A DNA stretch of 64,000 nt from an uncultured Pelagibacteraceae bacterium. GTDB lineage: Bacteria > Pseudomonadota > Alphaproteobacteria > Pelagibacterales > Pelagibacteraceae. Position numbers and translations under genes: made by a program. Of this stretch, positions 24,159 through 33,810 are shown piece after piece. The stretch is from NCBI GenBank assembly GCA_902601705.1, contig CACKNV010000003.1, forward strand, positions 1 through 64,000. The letters are read 5' to 3'. A model generated the notes under the pieces. It worked only from the letters and a program-made list of their open reading frames with translations. It ran no database searches and was not told the origin of the DNA. Position 1 is the stretch's first letter; every line of letters begins with the position of its first letter.

Positions 24159-25031
24159 ATGAAAACTTCATCAAAAATTAAAACTTTTCTAATAATTTTT
24201 TTCATAGCTATTTTTGCAATCATAACAGCGAGGCACTTTATAGGTCTTCATTTTAAAAAAAAATTTAGCGTGAGACCAGCTCCAGGTGTAATCGTTTCTA
24301 CAGTTCAAAAATCACTTTTTTATAAAAGTATAGAAACTTTTGGTACTGCAATTGCTCAGAACTCAAAAGCCTACAGGGTTCAAGCAAGTAATATTAATGG
24401 AAAGCTTAATCTAGAAAATAGATTCGTAAAAAAAGGAGAAAAAATACTTACATTAAAAGATGGGGGAAGCTTAATAGCAGATTTTGCTGGCAAGGTAGGG
24501 AAGAGGGAAATAGCTCAAGGCGTCTTGGGCTCAGAAAGTTTAATTATTACACTTGATGATCTTAAGAAAATTGTAATTGATATAAAAGTTCCTGAAAATT
24601 ATGTAGGTGTTCTTAAAACAGGGCTAAAAGCTGAGGTTACTAGTTCTGCTTACAAAAAAATTTTTAACGGTAAAATAGAAACAATTAGTTCTCGTATTGA
24701 CCCTTCTACTAGATCGATTCTTTCAAGAATAATAGTCGATAATTCGAATTTTGAAATTATTCCAGGTCAACTAATGACTGTAAAGATTATTTATGATGAA
24801 AAAAATCAAATTGGTGTGCCGGAAAGCGCTGTGACAATTCAAGGAAATACAGCATTCGTTTATACAGTAAATGAAGACACCGCTGAAAAAAAGAATATTG
24901 AAATTGGTAAAAGAAATTTTGGTAAAGTTTCTGTTATATCTGGATTAAATGAGGGGGATCTTGTGATCAGTGAAGGTGTGTCTAAAGTAAGAGATAAAGG
25001 TAAAATAAAGATTATTACTTCAACCAAATAA
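24159..25031 (+). CDS. RND efflux periplasmic adaptor (membrane fusion protein)
   Basis: A 290-residue HlyD/AcrA-family adaptor. It has an N-terminal membrane anchor or signal (about 9-27), a lipoyl-like beta domain (GKLNLENRFVKKGEKILTL, IAQGVLGS) and a C-terminal membrane-proximal domain (TIQGNTAFVYTVNEDTAEKK). The usual alpha-helical hairpin is missing, which makes it short. It would link the following pump to an outer-membrane channel. The pump gene starts at its stop codon with no gap. Confidence 0.85.
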   Translation: MKTSSKIKTFLIIFFIAIFAIITARHFIGLHFKKKFSVRPAPGVIVSTVQKSLFYKSIETFGTAIAQNSKAYRVQASNINGKLNLENRFVKKGEKILTLKDGGSLIADFAGKVGKREIAQGVLGSESLIITLDDLKKIVIDIKVPENYVGVLKTGLKAEVTSSAYKKIFNGKIETISSRIDPSTRSILSRIIVDNSNFEIIPGQLMTVKIIYDEKNQIGVPESAVTIQGNTAFVYTVNEDTAEKKNIEIGKRNFGKVSVISGLNEGDLVISEGVSKVRDKGKIKIITSTK

Positions 25032-28000
25032 ATGTTTTTAACTGACCTTTCAATCAAAAGACCTGTCGTAGCCTCAGTAATGAGTTTGGTTTTAGTTATA
25101 TTTGGTTTAGTTACTTTTCAAGAAATACCAACAGATGAATTGCCTGATGTGCAGCCACCAGTTGTTACAATTCAAACTGAATATAGAGGAGCTTCGGCTG
25201 AAATAGTTGATACACAAATTACACAAAAAATTGAAGATTTTGTTGGAGGAACTCCAGGATTGGAGACTATTGACTCTTTCAGCGAAGATGAGAGTTCAAG
25301 AATTACTCTAACTTTTGAAACTGATTTAGATTTAGATGATGTTACTAACGATGTTAGAAGTTCTGTGTCTAGAGTTTTAGATAACTTACCAGAAGGAGCT
25401 GAACAACCAGAAATATTTAAACAAAGTGCAGGTATGCGTACAACAATGTGGTTATCTTTTAATTCTGAAACTATGTCTGACTTGGAGCTAACTGACTACG
25501 CAGATAGGTATTTAACGGATACATTTTCTACAGTTGATGGAGTAGGTCGAGTTAGACTAGGTGGTCAAAGAGAATTATCACTAAGGATTTGGTTAGACCC
25601 TATTGCGCTTGCTGCAAGAGATTTAACTACTGAAGAAGTTGAAAATGTACTAAGAAAAGAAAATGTAGAATTTCCAGCAGGAAGAATAGAGTCAAAAGAT
25701 ATTGATCTTACGATTAAATTAAATAAAGCCTACAGTAATTTAGAAAATTATAAAAATTTACCCCTTAAAAGAGCAACTGACGGATCAATAATTACACTTT
25801 CTGATGTAGCAAGAGTAGAGCTTGGTGCAGAGTCCACACGTACTTTATTTAAAGGAAACGGAAAGCAAGTAGTAGGAATAGGAATTTACCAGCAATCAGA
25901 TGCTAACACTATTGCTGTTGCTGATGGAATTAAAAAAAAAATTAAAGAGCTCAAACCTAGCTTACCCCCGAATACAACTTTAGAAGTTTCATTTGATAGA
26001 AGTAATTATATTAAAGCTGCAATTAAAGAAGTTTATAAAACTCTTTTTATTGCTTTAATTTTAGTAACTATAATTATTTACCTTTTTTTGGGAAATATAA
26101 GAGCCCTGGTGGTTCCTTTAGTAGCTTTACCAGTCTCATTAATTTCAACTTTTTTAGCAATTTATATTTTTGATTTTTCAATCAATCTCTTTACTCTTAT
26201 GGCTTTAGTGTTGGCGATTGGAATTGTTGTAGATGATGCGATTGTAATGTTAGAAAACATTGTAAGAAGGATAGAGTTAGGGGACACCCCACTTGTTGCA
26301 GCATTTAAAGGAGCTAAGCAAGTTTCATTCGCAATTATCGCGACAACAGTTGTTTTAGTTGCTGTCTTTGTTCCATTAATTTTTATTAAAGGAATTACAG
26401 GTGTACTATTTACACAAACTGCAATCACACTTGCAGCCGCTGTCATTATATCAAGTTTTGTGGCTTTATCTTTGAGCCCAATGTTGGCAAGTAAATTTCT
26501 TAAACAAAATATGAATAAGTCAAAAATAGTTTTAAAATTTGAGAAATTTTTAAAGAATTTAACTTATTTATATAAAGTATCTTTGCTAGGTTGGATCAAA
26601 AAAAGAACAACGATAACAATCTTTCTATTAGCCACATTAGCTTTAACTTTATTTTTTTTCAATTTTACAAAAAAAGAATTAATTGCTCCTGAAGATAGAG
26701 GGGCGTTCTTTGTAATCGTAAAAGCACCTCAAGGTTCCGGCTTTAATTTTACGAAGGATAGAGCTGAGGAAATTGAAGGTCTTTTATTACCTAATGTAGG
26801 TAAAGGGGAGTACAGAAAATTGATTATGAGAGTGCCAGGGTTTGGTAAATCTGCAAAACAAGTAAATAGTGGTTTTATTATTGTGCTACTTGAGCCTTGG
26901 AAAAAAAGAGATCGTCACGGTGTTCAAATAATGAGAGAATCTTTTGGGGAAATTTCAAAAGTACCAGGTGTGTTAGCTTTTCCAATTATGCCTCAAGGAA
27001 TAAGAACAGGGGGAATTGAGAGCCCTGTGCAATTTGTTATTTTAGGAAATACGTACGATCAACTTATTGAATGGAAAGAAATCATTAAAAAAGAGGCAAG
27101 AAAAAATCCAGGACTCACCTCGGTAGAAGATGACTTCGATTTAAACAAGCCTCAATTAAATGTTAAAATTGATCAAAAGAAAGCTGCTGACCTAGGAGTT
27201 TCAACCGAGGATATAGGCAAAACCATTGAAACAATTTTCGGATCAAGAAGGGTTACAAATTTTACTAGAGACGGTAAAGAATATTCTATTATTCTCCAAG
27301 GAGATATTAAAGATAGACAGGAGCCTGATAGCATTAGTAAAGTTTTTGTTAGATCAAAGAACAATAATAAACTTGTATCGATCTCTAATCTAGTAGCATA
27401 TGACGAGGAAGGTCAATCACCTTTCCTTGCAAGATATAATAGGCAAAAGGCTGTAACTATTTCAGCAAGATTAGTTGGTGACTATTCACTGGATGAAGCG
27501 CTTAAATTTTTAGTTGAAGTAGTTGAACAAAATACTCCTCAAGCCAAAATAGCTTATAAGGGTGAAAGCGAGGAGTATAAAAAGACTAACACTGAATTGT
27601 ATGTAATTTTTGCACTTGCTTTGATAACAGCTTATCTCGCAATGAGCGCACAGTTTGAAAGTTGGAAACATCCATTTACAATAATGCTAACTGTGCCAAT
27701 GGCTATACTTGGTGGTTTATTGGGTTTACTAGTGGTCGGTTCATCTCTAAACGTTTATAGTCAAATAGCTCTTATAATTCTCATAGGATTGTCCGCAAAA
27801 AATGGAATTCTAATTGTCGAATTTGCAAATCAATTAAGAAAAGAAGGTAAAAATATAGAAGTTGCTGTATTTGAAGCAGCGGCAATAAGATTAAGACCTA
27901 TACTTATGACAAGTTTATCTACAATCATAGGAGTCTTGCCTTTAATCCTTGGAACAGGCCCGGGCGCAGCAAGTAGACTTACGGTAGGGATAACTATATT

Positions 28001-28127
28001 TGGTGGAATGCTTTTTTCTACTTTCTTTACACTTTATGTAATTCCCACTATTTATACGATTATCGGAAAGAATACTAAGAGAATTGATGCTGTTGAGATT
28101 GATCTGATTAAGCAACTTAAAAAATAA
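25032..28127 (+). CDS. RND-family efflux pump permease (AcrB/MexF type)
   Basis: A 1031-residue inner-membrane proton-driven exporter. The N-terminus MFLTDLSIKRPVVASVMSLV and the two large periplasmic loops are family-typical. The proton-relay aspartates are Asp401 and Asp402 in GIVVDDAIVMLEN (AcrB Asp407/408). GLSAKNGILIVEFA marks helix 10. Length matches the family. No TolC-type gene is adjacent, so an outer-membrane partner is encoded elsewhere. Substrates could be toxic compounds or metabolites. Confidence 0.93.
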   Translation: MFLTDLSIKRPVVASVMSLVLVIFGLVTFQEIPTDELPDVQPPVVTIQTEYRGASAEIVDTQITQKIEDFVGGTPGLETIDSFSEDESSRITLTFETDLDLDDVTNDVRSSVSRVLDNLPEGAEQPEIFKQSAGMRTTMWLSFNSETMSDLELTDYADRYLTDTFSTVDGVGRVRLGGQRELSLRIWLDPIALAARDLTTEEVENVLRKENVEFPAGRIESKDIDLTIKLNKAYSNLENYKNLPLKRATDGSIITLSDVARVELGAESTRTLFKGNGKQVVGIGIYQQSDANTIAVADGIKKKIKELKPSLPPNTTLEVSFDRSNYIKAAIKEVYKTLFIALILVTIIIYLFLGNIRALVVPLVALPVSLISTFLAIYIFDFSINLFTLMALVLAIGIVVDDAIVMLENIVRRIELGDTPLVAAFKGAKQVSFAIIATTVVLVAVFVPLIFIKGITGVLFTQTAITLAAAVIISSFVALSLSPMLASKFLKQNMNKSKIVLKFEKFLKNLTYLYKVSLLGWIKKRTTITIFLLATLALTLFFFNFTKKELIAPEDRGAFFVIVKAPQGSGFNFTKDRAEEIEGLLLPNVGKGEYRKLIMRVPGFGKSAKQVNSGFIIVLLEPWKKRDRHGVQIMRESFGEISKVPGVLAFPIMPQGIRTGGIESPVQFVILGNTYDQLIEWKEIIKKEARKNPGLTSVEDDFDLNKPQLNVKIDQKKAADLGVSTEDIGKTIETIFGSRRVTNFTRDGKEYSIILQGDIKDRQEPDSISKVFVRSKNNNKLVSISNLVAYDEEGQSPFLARYNRQKAVTISARLVGDYSLDEALKFLVEVVEQNTPQAKIAYKGESEEYKKTNTELYVIFALALITAYLAMSAQFESWKHPFTIMLTVPMAILGGLLGLLVVGSSLNVYSQIALIILIGLSAKNGILIVEFANQLRKEGKNIEVAVFEAAAIRLRPILMTSLSTIIGVLPLILGTGPGAASRLTVGITIFGGMLFSTFFTLYVIPTIYTIIGKNTKRIDAVEIDLIKQLKK

Positions 28128-28716
28128 TATACTTATTTTTATCTAAATTTTTCTTACAAAGTGTTAATTGTTTTCTATATTTGTTTGCCATATCCTTAAC
28201 TGATTTTGCATAGATAATAGCTTTCTTGTCTTTTGAATAATTTTTATAATCACCCCAGCCTTTATAATAAGCTAAATACTGCTTATATGGATCCTTCTTA
28301 GAAATTTTTAAAATCTTATTAGTTTTATGAATATACCAACCAATAAAATCAACGGAGTCTTTAAATCTTGCTCTTGTTGCTAATGGGCTATTTGTTTCTC
28401 GTTTATATTGTTCCCATGTTCCTTTTACTGCTTGTGAGTAACCAAATGAACTTGAAGGTCTTTTAAAAGGAATAACTTTAAATAATTTTTTTCGTGGTGG
28501 CTTAGCCAACCAATTGAAATCACTTTCCTTTTTGACAAAGGCTAATTGTAAATGAATAGGTGCTCCCCATCTTTCATACGAAGCTTTTGCATGTTTATAC
28601 CAAAGATATCTTTCCTCAAAAATTGCACAACTATTTTGCGTATTTTTTGGAATCGAAGAGCATGCGCTAAAAATAAATAAAATTAAGATTAAAATAATTT
28701 TTTTAAAATGAATCAC
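28117..28716 (-). CDS. Lytic transglycosylase-like lipoprotein
   Basis: A 199-residue protein with a lipobox (LFIFSAC, Cys19). It carries an SLT-type lysozyme-fold domain: FVKKESDFNWLAKPP holds the catalytic Glu, SFGYSQAVKGTWEQY follows, and YYKGWGDYKNYSKDKK resembles the fold's C-terminal part. It likely cleaves peptidoglycan glycan strands in the periplasm. The start is GTG. It overlaps the end of the convergent RND gene by 11 bases. Confidence 0.72.
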   Translation of the reverse strand: MIHFKKIILILILFIFSACSSIPKNTQNSCAIFEERYLWYKHAKASYERWGAPIHLQLAFVKKESDFNWLAKPPRKKLFKVIPFKRPSSSFGYSQAVKGTWEQYKRETNSPLATRARFKDSVDFIGWYIHKTNKILKISKKDPYKQYLAYYKGWGDYKNYSKDKKAIIYAKSVKDMANKYRKQLTLCKKNLDKNKYIIF

Positions 28717-28736
28717 TTTCTAATTTATACTAGAAA

Positions 28737-29240
28737 TTAATTAAGCTTTCTCCACTTTTCTGGCATCATAAAAGATCCTTCCCATACGCCGAGCTTATTT
28801 TCTTTTGCGTAATCTTCATCTCTCACATAATCCTTTGAATATCTTTTGTAGGCTATTGCATTACCGTTCCTTACCATCCATTTGTTAAGATTAATTTTAT
28901 CCTTATAACAAGTGGCTAAAAATCTTTTGTATCTATCTTTTGATGAAGATATGCATTTAATTTTTGAATAATTAATTTTATCTATTAATTTTTTTTTTGC
29001 TATAACGCCACATGAATAATTTTTACTAAATTCAAAACCAATTATTGCTGAAATTTTTAAAAATGGTTTTTTACATTGTTGTTTAATTTCTGGTGCATCA
29101 ATCCCTTCCAGTCTTATTTTTTTATTATTAATATGCACAGTGTCACCATCAATTATTTTTGGTACCCCATAAATTTCTGTACTGTATAACGGTTGAGCTA
29201 AGAAAAACGTTATAATTAATATTAAAGATGTTTTCGCCAT
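28737..29240 (-). CDS. Exported thermonuclease-family protein (SNase fold)
   Basis: A 167-residue protein with a signal peptide (about 1-21). The staphylococcal-nuclease domain shows KIIDGDTVHINNKKIRLEGIDAPEIKQ, with the Asp and Arg positions of the active site, and KLGVWEGSFMMPEKWRK at the end. It would cut DNA or RNA outside the cytoplasm, possibly for nutrient scavenging. Four cysteines could form disulfides. It overlaps the upstream VanZ-like gene by 19 bases. Confidence 0.82.
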   Translation of the reverse strand: MAKTSLILIITFFLAQPLYSTEIYGVPKIIDGDTVHINNKKIRLEGIDAPEIKQQCKKPFLKISAIIGFEFSKNYSCGVIAKKKLIDKINYSKIKCISSSKDRYKRFLATCYKDKINLNKWMVRNGNAIAYKRYSKDYVRDEDYAKENKLGVWEGSFMMPEKWRKLN

Positions 29241-29617
29241 TTTATAAAACTGTTAATTAATAAAATTATAACTACTCCAGTAAAATTAGCTATTAAATCG
29301 TACAATTCAAAAGCTCTATTAGGAACTATTAAGTGAAAAATTTCTAATATGCACGAAATAAATAGAATAAATAGATAATTAGTAAAAATATTTTCAATTC
29401 TTAATCTGACTATTATTACTAATACAGTAATATAAGAAAAAAAAATTAAATGGTTTATAGATGATCCAATTGGATTAGTTATTAAATTTGGTTGTTGGCC
29501 TAAGTTGCCATATAAAAAATATCCTATTAAACTTCCGGGAAATAAATACAGAATAAGTAAAACTAGTAATGAAAAATAGTAAACATACTCTGTTAATTTA
29601 AATATAGTATTTTTCAT
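29222..29617 (-). CDS. VanZ-family membrane protein
   Basis: A 131-residue protein with four predicted membrane helices. The N-terminus TEYVYYFSLLVLLILYLFPG and the C-terminal FELYDLIANFTGVVIILLINSFI match VanZ-like proteins, of unknown biochemical role (VanZ itself affects teicoplanin resistance). SNQ... residues such as DHFIHF are weak here, so assignment is by overall pattern. It is coupled to the nuclease gene through a 19-base overlap. Confidence 0.68.
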   Translation of the reverse strand: MKNTIFKLTEYVYYFSLLVLLILYLFPGSLIGYFLYGNLGQQPNLITNPIGSSINHLIFFSYITVLVIIVRLRIENIFTNYLFILFISCILEIFHLIVPNRAFELYDLIANFTGVVIILLINSFIKWRKHL

Positions 29618-29657
29618 TAATGATTAAATATAGTACATAATAGCTATTTTAACTATT

Positions 29658-30377
29658 ATGACTAAATTAATTCTCACAAGACATGGACAAAGTGTTTGGA
29701 ATGCAGAAAATAGGTTTACAGGTTGGGTAGATGTAGATCTTTCAGATAAAGGGGTCCTGGAAGCAGAAAAATCAGGTCAGATTATAAAAGATTTAAACAT
29801 TAACATAGATATCTCTTATACGTCGTATTTAAAAAGGGCGATTAAAACACTAACAACTATTCTTAAAAAAAATAATCTAGAACTTAAATTCAATACTGCT
29901 TGGCAACTTAATGAAAGGCACTATGGATCTTTAACGGGTTTAAACAAAGAAGATACAAAGAATAAAATTGGTGAAGAACAATTCAAAAAGTACAGGAGAT
30001 CCTGGGATGTAGCTCCTCCTCCAATGGAGGGAAAAAGTGAATACCTAAATTTATTTAGTCCGCTGAATGCTAGTATACCTGTGGGAATGACCCCATTGAC
30101 TGAGTCCTTAAAAAGTACATATGACAGGGTGGTACCTTTTTATGAAGATGAAATTAAGAAAAATCTTTTAGAAAATAAGAATATTTTAATTTCAGCTCAC
30201 GGAAACTCCTTAAGAGCTTTATGTAAATATTTATTTAATATTTCGGATACAAAAATAAATGAATTGGAAATACCAACAGGTAATCCGCTGTTAATTGAAT
30301 TTAGTGATAATTTAAAAATTGAAAAATATTATTATTTAGACAAGTCCAGAGCTAGGGATATAATTTTTAATCAATAA
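29658..30377 (+). CDS. gpmA: 2,3-bisphosphoglycerate-dependent phosphoglycerate mutase
   Basis: A 239-residue histidine phosphatase-fold enzyme that interconverts 3- and 2-phosphoglycerate. LTRHGQSVWNAENRFTGWVD holds the phosphorylated His near residue 8; ERHYGSLTGLNK and the second active-site His in ISAHGNSLRAL are intact. It serves glycolysis or gluconeogenesis. The converging murU gene overlaps its last 11 bases. Confidence 0.94.
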   Translation: MTKLILTRHGQSVWNAENRFTGWVDVDLSDKGVLEAEKSGQIIKDLNINIDISYTSYLKRAIKTLTTILKKNNLELKFNTAWQLNERHYGSLTGLNKEDTKNKIGEEQFKKYRRSWDVAPPPMEGKSEYLNLFSPLNASIPVGMTPLTESLKSTYDRVVPFYEDEIKKNLLENKNILISAHGNSLRALCKYLFNISDTKINELEIPTGNPLLIEFSDNLKIEKYYYLDKSRARDIIFNQ

Positions 30378-31062
30378 TATTAAGACTTTGAATTTTCCTA
30401 TACATATCAGAAGTGTTTAAGTGGTAAAATTTTTGGTTACTTTCTAAGCCCAGTAAGTTTTTATCTTTTATTAATTTATTCCATATTTTATTCAATGAAA
30501 AAACTTCTGATTTTTCATTCGTGAAAACACTTCTGTTAATAATTTGCAATCCAGTAAAAATAAATTGATTTACACTATCCTTAGAAATTTTTTTATCATT
30601 TAAATTAAAATCTCCTTTAAAGGAAGGATCAATGGATAATTTCTTGTTCACTAAAAGTAATGTCGGTTTATTATTCTTTAAAAAAATAGCCTCAAGGCTC
30701 TTTAATTCTGCTAGATAATGTTTACTCCAAACAGTATCTGGATTAATTACAAAAAAAGGATTGTCACCAAAATTTTGTGTACCTTTAAGTACACCCCCAC
30801 CTGTGTCTAATAAATTTTCTTCATTAGAAATTGTAATCTTAACTTTAAATTTCTTTCTATTAATAAATGATTTAATCTGATCAGGAAGATAATGAACATT
30901 AATACTTATTTCTTGCACACCATGACTGATAAATAAATTTATTGCTCTTTCTAATAATGTATAATTATTTATTTCTAATAATGGTTTAGGAGTTTTTAGT
31001 GTCAAAGGCTGCATTCTTTTTCCTAATCCTGCTGCTAAAATCATTCCATGTTTAATATTCAT
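30367..31062 (-). CDS. murU: N-acetylmuramate-1-phosphate uridylyltransferase
   Basis: A 231-residue nucleotidyltransferase with the N-terminal GMILAAGLGKRMQPLTLKTPKP motif that binds the nucleotide, and DTGGGVLKGTQNFGDNPFFVINPDT. It acts after AmgK in the MurNAc recycling route that bypasses de novo UDP-MurNAc synthesis. It overlaps amgK by 4 bases and follows tsaE, the same order as in other alphaproteobacteria. Assignment from family and gene order. Confidence 0.85.
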   Translation of the reverse strand: MNIKHGMILAAGLGKRMQPLTLKTPKPLLEINNYTLLERAINLFISHGVQEISINVHYLPDQIKSFINRKKFKVKITISNEENLLDTGGGVLKGTQNFGDNPFFVINPDTVWSKHYLAELKSLEAIFLKNNKPTLLLVNKKLSIDPSFKGDFNLNDKKISKDSVNQFIFTGLQIINRSVFTNEKSEVFSLNKIWNKLIKDKNLLGLESNQKFYHLNTSDMYRKIQSLNIID

Positions 31063-32021
31063 ATTTTATTTAATTTTTTGAGTTTTTTAATAGATAAGTA
31101 TTTGTAAAATAATAATTTTAAATTTTTGAGTGCTGGGTTTTGTAATCTTTTTTCTATGAGCATCCATGTATAAGGTAAAAATTTAAGATAATGATTTTTG
31201 TTATCTCTTTTGTATAAACGTACGAATATTCCTAATATTTTTAGATTTCTTTGCACGGACAAAATATCAAAGTCATTTTTTAATTTTTGTATATGATCGT
31301 TTTTAAGTTTTGAATTCTTATGGTAAAAATCTAAAAGTTGATTTTGTAATTTGCTCGGTAATTTTATTCTTACGTCGTCAATTAAGGATGCAATATCATA
31401 CAAAGGATTTCCAATAATTGCATCCTGGCTATCAATTATTCCTAATTTGTTTTTATTAATCATTACATTTGAAATATGAAAATCTCTATGCACGAATGTA
31501 TTATTTTTGAAATTCAATTTTTTATATATTTTATTTAATTCAGATCTAAGAATTTTCTTGATTTTACTAATCTTTTTGTTTTTGACAGCATAGTTTAAGT
31601 ACCAATCAAAAAACAAATCAGACTCTTTGTGAAGATTAGATAATGTATAATTTGGTATTTTAATTTTTAGTTTTTCAAATTTATAAAGTTTTTTTACTTT
31701 TATTTTTTGTACCTTAATTAATAATTTTATTAGTGATTTATAGCTATTAAGTTTATTTTTTTTTGAAATTACGTGATCGTAGAAGGATTTTTCGCCTAGA
31801 TCAGATATTTCGATCATATCGTTTTTATAATGATTGCTTAGCAATTTTGGAGCATTAATCCTGTTGCGGTTAAGAATATTATTTATCACCACATACACTG
31901 CAAGATTTTTAAATTTTTCTTTTTTAGCAGAGACAATGATTGAGGTTTTGTTGTTTTTTTTTAATCTATAAAATTCTCTAAATGAAGCATCTCCTGAAAT
32001 TTTTTTCAATTTATATTTCAT
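31059..32021 (-). CDS. amgK: Anomeric MurNAc/GlcNAc kinase
   Basis: A 320-residue aminoglycoside-phosphotransferase-fold kinase. The catalytic loop HRDFHISNVMINKNKLGIID and the metal-binding DSQDAIIGNPLYDIASL are clear. In the tsaE-amgK-murU block it phosphorylates recycled MurNAc at the anomeric carbon. I use ATG at 32021; a TTG two codons upstream is also possible. Overlaps tsaE by 11 bases and murU by 4. Confidence 0.85.
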   Translation of the reverse strand: MKYKLKKISGDASFREFYRLKKNNKTSIIVSAKKEKFKNLAVYVVINNILNRNRINAPKLLSNHYKNDMIEISDLGEKSFYDHVISKKNKLNSYKSLIKLLIKVQKIKVKKLYKFEKLKIKIPNYTLSNLHKESDLFFDWYLNYAVKNKKISKIKKILRSELNKIYKKLNFKNNTFVHRDFHISNVMINKNKLGIIDSQDAIIGNPLYDIASLIDDVRIKLPSKLQNQLLDFYHKNSKLKNDHIQKLKNDFDILSVQRNLKILGIFVRLYKRDNKNHYLKFLPYTWMLIEKRLQNPALKNLKLLFYKYLSIKKLKKLNKI

Positions 32022-32463
32022 TTTCAAAATCTTTCCATTTGTTTATTCCATTTATTTTCATTTTTCTTTCCTTATCATTTTCTCCGTACTCTAAATGAAT
32101 TTCTAATTTATTAGTCAATGGTGTTTTAATTAAGTCTGGCCATTCTATAATTTTTATTGTTTTTTCATTTTCTGAAAAAATATCAAGATGATCTAATTCA
32201 TTGGCTTTTTTAATTCGATAAAGATCATAATGCATAATCTTAAGATCTTTAATTTCATATTCATAAAGTAAGTTAAATGTAGGACTCAACACTTCTGTTT
32301 CTTTAAGTCCTTTTTGATTTTGTAAGTTGTTAATTAAAAATCTTGTGAATGTAGTCTTCCCTACACCGATTTCACCTTTTAAGAAAATGCAATCTCCATT
32401 TTCTAACTTTTTTAAAATTGATTTAGATATTAAATTTAAATGGTCTAAAGATTTAACAATCAT
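32011..32463 (-). CDS. tsaE: tRNA t6A synthesis ATPase TsaE
   Basis: A 150-residue P-loop protein. The Walker A motif is LKGEIGVGKTTFTR; LSPTFNLLYEYE and MHYDLYRI are TsaE signatures. It works with TsaB and TsaD to make N6-threonylcarbamoyladenosine on tRNAs reading ANN codons. The protein is essential in many bacteria. It heads the tsaE-amgK-murU operon, 9 bases downstream of ahcY. Confidence 0.92.
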   Translation of the reverse strand: MIVKSLDHLNLISKSILKKLENGDCIFLKGEIGVGKTTFTRFLINNLQNQKGLKETEVLSPTFNLLYEYEIKDLKIMHYDLYRIKKANELDHLDIFSENEKTIKIIEWPDLIKTPLTNKLEIHLEYGENDKERKMKINGINKWKDFENEI

Positions 32464-32472
32464 TAGCTACTG

Positions 32473-33762
32473 CTAGTAGCGATAAGTATCTGGTTTAAAT
32501 GGTCCTGATGGTTTAACGCTAATATAATCGGCTTGCTCTTTTGACATTTTTGTTAGTTTAGCTCCCACTTTTTCTAAATGAAGCATTGCAACTTTTTCAT
32601 CAAGATGTTTAGGAAGTACATAAACTTTTTTCTCGTATTTATTTGAATTATTCCACAATTCAATTTGAGCAATAACTTGATTTGTGAATGAAGCGCTCAT
32701 CACAAAACTAGGATGTCCTGTAGCACATCCTAAATTTACTAATCTTCCTTCAGCTAAAAGTATAATCCTTTTTTTACTAGGCAGTTCAATTTCATGAACT
32801 TGTGGTTTTATCTCGTCCCACTTATAATTTTTCAATGCTTCAACTTGAATTTCGTTGTCAAAGTGACCAATGTTACAAAGTATTGCTCTGTCTTTCATAT
32901 TTCTCATGTGATCTGCTGTAACTATATCTTTATTTCCTGTAGCAGTTACAACTATATCAGCGTCTTTAATAGCTTCATCCATAACAACAACTTCGTAACC
33001 TTCCATAGCTGCTTGCAACGCACATATAGGGTCTGTCTCGGTAACCATAACTCTTGCACCTGCTTGACGTAATGAAGCTGCGCTTCCTTTACCAACATCC
33101 CCAAATCCAGCTACGATGGCTACTTTACCTGACATCATGACATCAGTAGCTCTTTTTATACCGTCTACTAAACTTTCTCTACAACCATAAAGGTTGTCGA
33201 ATTTAGATTTTGTTACTGAGTCATTTACATTTATAGCAGGGATTAATAATTCTTTATTAGACTCCATTTTTTTAAGTGCTAAAACTCCAGTTGTAGTTTC
33301 TTCTGAAACTCCCTTTACATCTTTTAATAAATTTTTATATTCTTTGTGCATTAAGGAAGTAAGATCACCACCATCATCTAAAATCATATTTGGTTTCCAA
33401 TCTTTCTTTCCTTCAATGGTTTGTTTAACACACCACCAGTACTCTTCTTCGGTCTCACCTTTCCAAGCAAATATAGGAATCCCTGCTTTGGCTATTGCTG
33501 CTGCTGCATGATCTTGCGTAGAGAATATGTTACAAGATGACCATCTCACCTCTGCTCCTAACTCCACTAGAGTTTCAATTAAAACTGCGGTTTGAATTGT
33601 CATATGAAGACAACCTAGGATTTTTGCACCCTTTAAAGGTTTTTTACCTTTATATTCTTTTCTTAAAGCCATAAGTCCTGGCATTTCAGTCTCAGCGAGA
33701 GAAATTTCTTTTCTTCCAAAATCTGCCTGATTAATATCTTTTACTTTATAATCCTGAGCCAT
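32473..33762 (-). CDS. ahcY: S-adenosylhomocysteine hydrolase
   Basis: A 429-residue NAD-dependent enzyme that splits S-adenosylhomocysteine into adenosine and homocysteine. [16 protein letters not shown], the NAD-binding [20 protein letters not shown] and the C-terminal [12 protein letters not shown] are diagnostic. I chose ATG at 33762 ([10 protein letters not shown]) over an upstream TTG, as family similarity begins there. It lies downstream of chvG and upstream of tsaE on the same strand. No riboswitch fits in the 48-base gap before it. Confidence 0.95.
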   Translation of the reverse strand: MAQDYKVKDINQADFGRKEISLAETEMPGLMALRKEYKGKKPLKGAKILGCLHMTIQTAVLIETLVELGAEVRWSSCNIFSTQDHAAAAIAKAGIPIFAWKGETEEEYWWCVKQTIEGKKDWKPNMILDDGGDLTSLMHKEYKNLLKDVKGVSEETTTGVLALKKMESNKELLIPAINVNDSVTKSKFDNLYGCRESLVDGIKRATDVMMSGKVAIVAGFGDVGKGSAASLRQAGARVMVTETDPICALQAAMEGYEVVVMDEAIKDADIVVTATGNKDIVTADHMRNMKDRAILCNIGHFDNEIQVEALKNYKWDEIKPQVHEIELPSKKRIILLAEGRLVNLGCATGHPSFVMSASFTNQVIAQIELWNNSNKYEKKVYVLPKHLDEKVAMLHLEKVGAKLTKMSKEQADYISVKPSGPFKPDTYRY

Positions 33763-33810
33763 ATTGAAAAAGTTATTATCAACATAAGTAAATCTTAGCA
33801 AGAAATAATG

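Noticed and set aside
33194-33511. Long frame on the plus strand opposite ahcY
   Set aside because: It is an antisense shadow of a highly conserved enzyme with no start signal or family likeness; the same holds for other antisense frames opposite katG, gyrB and the RND gene.
33763-33810. SAM or SAH riboswitch upstream of ahcY
   Set aside because: The 48-base gap is too short and shows no matching paired elements.
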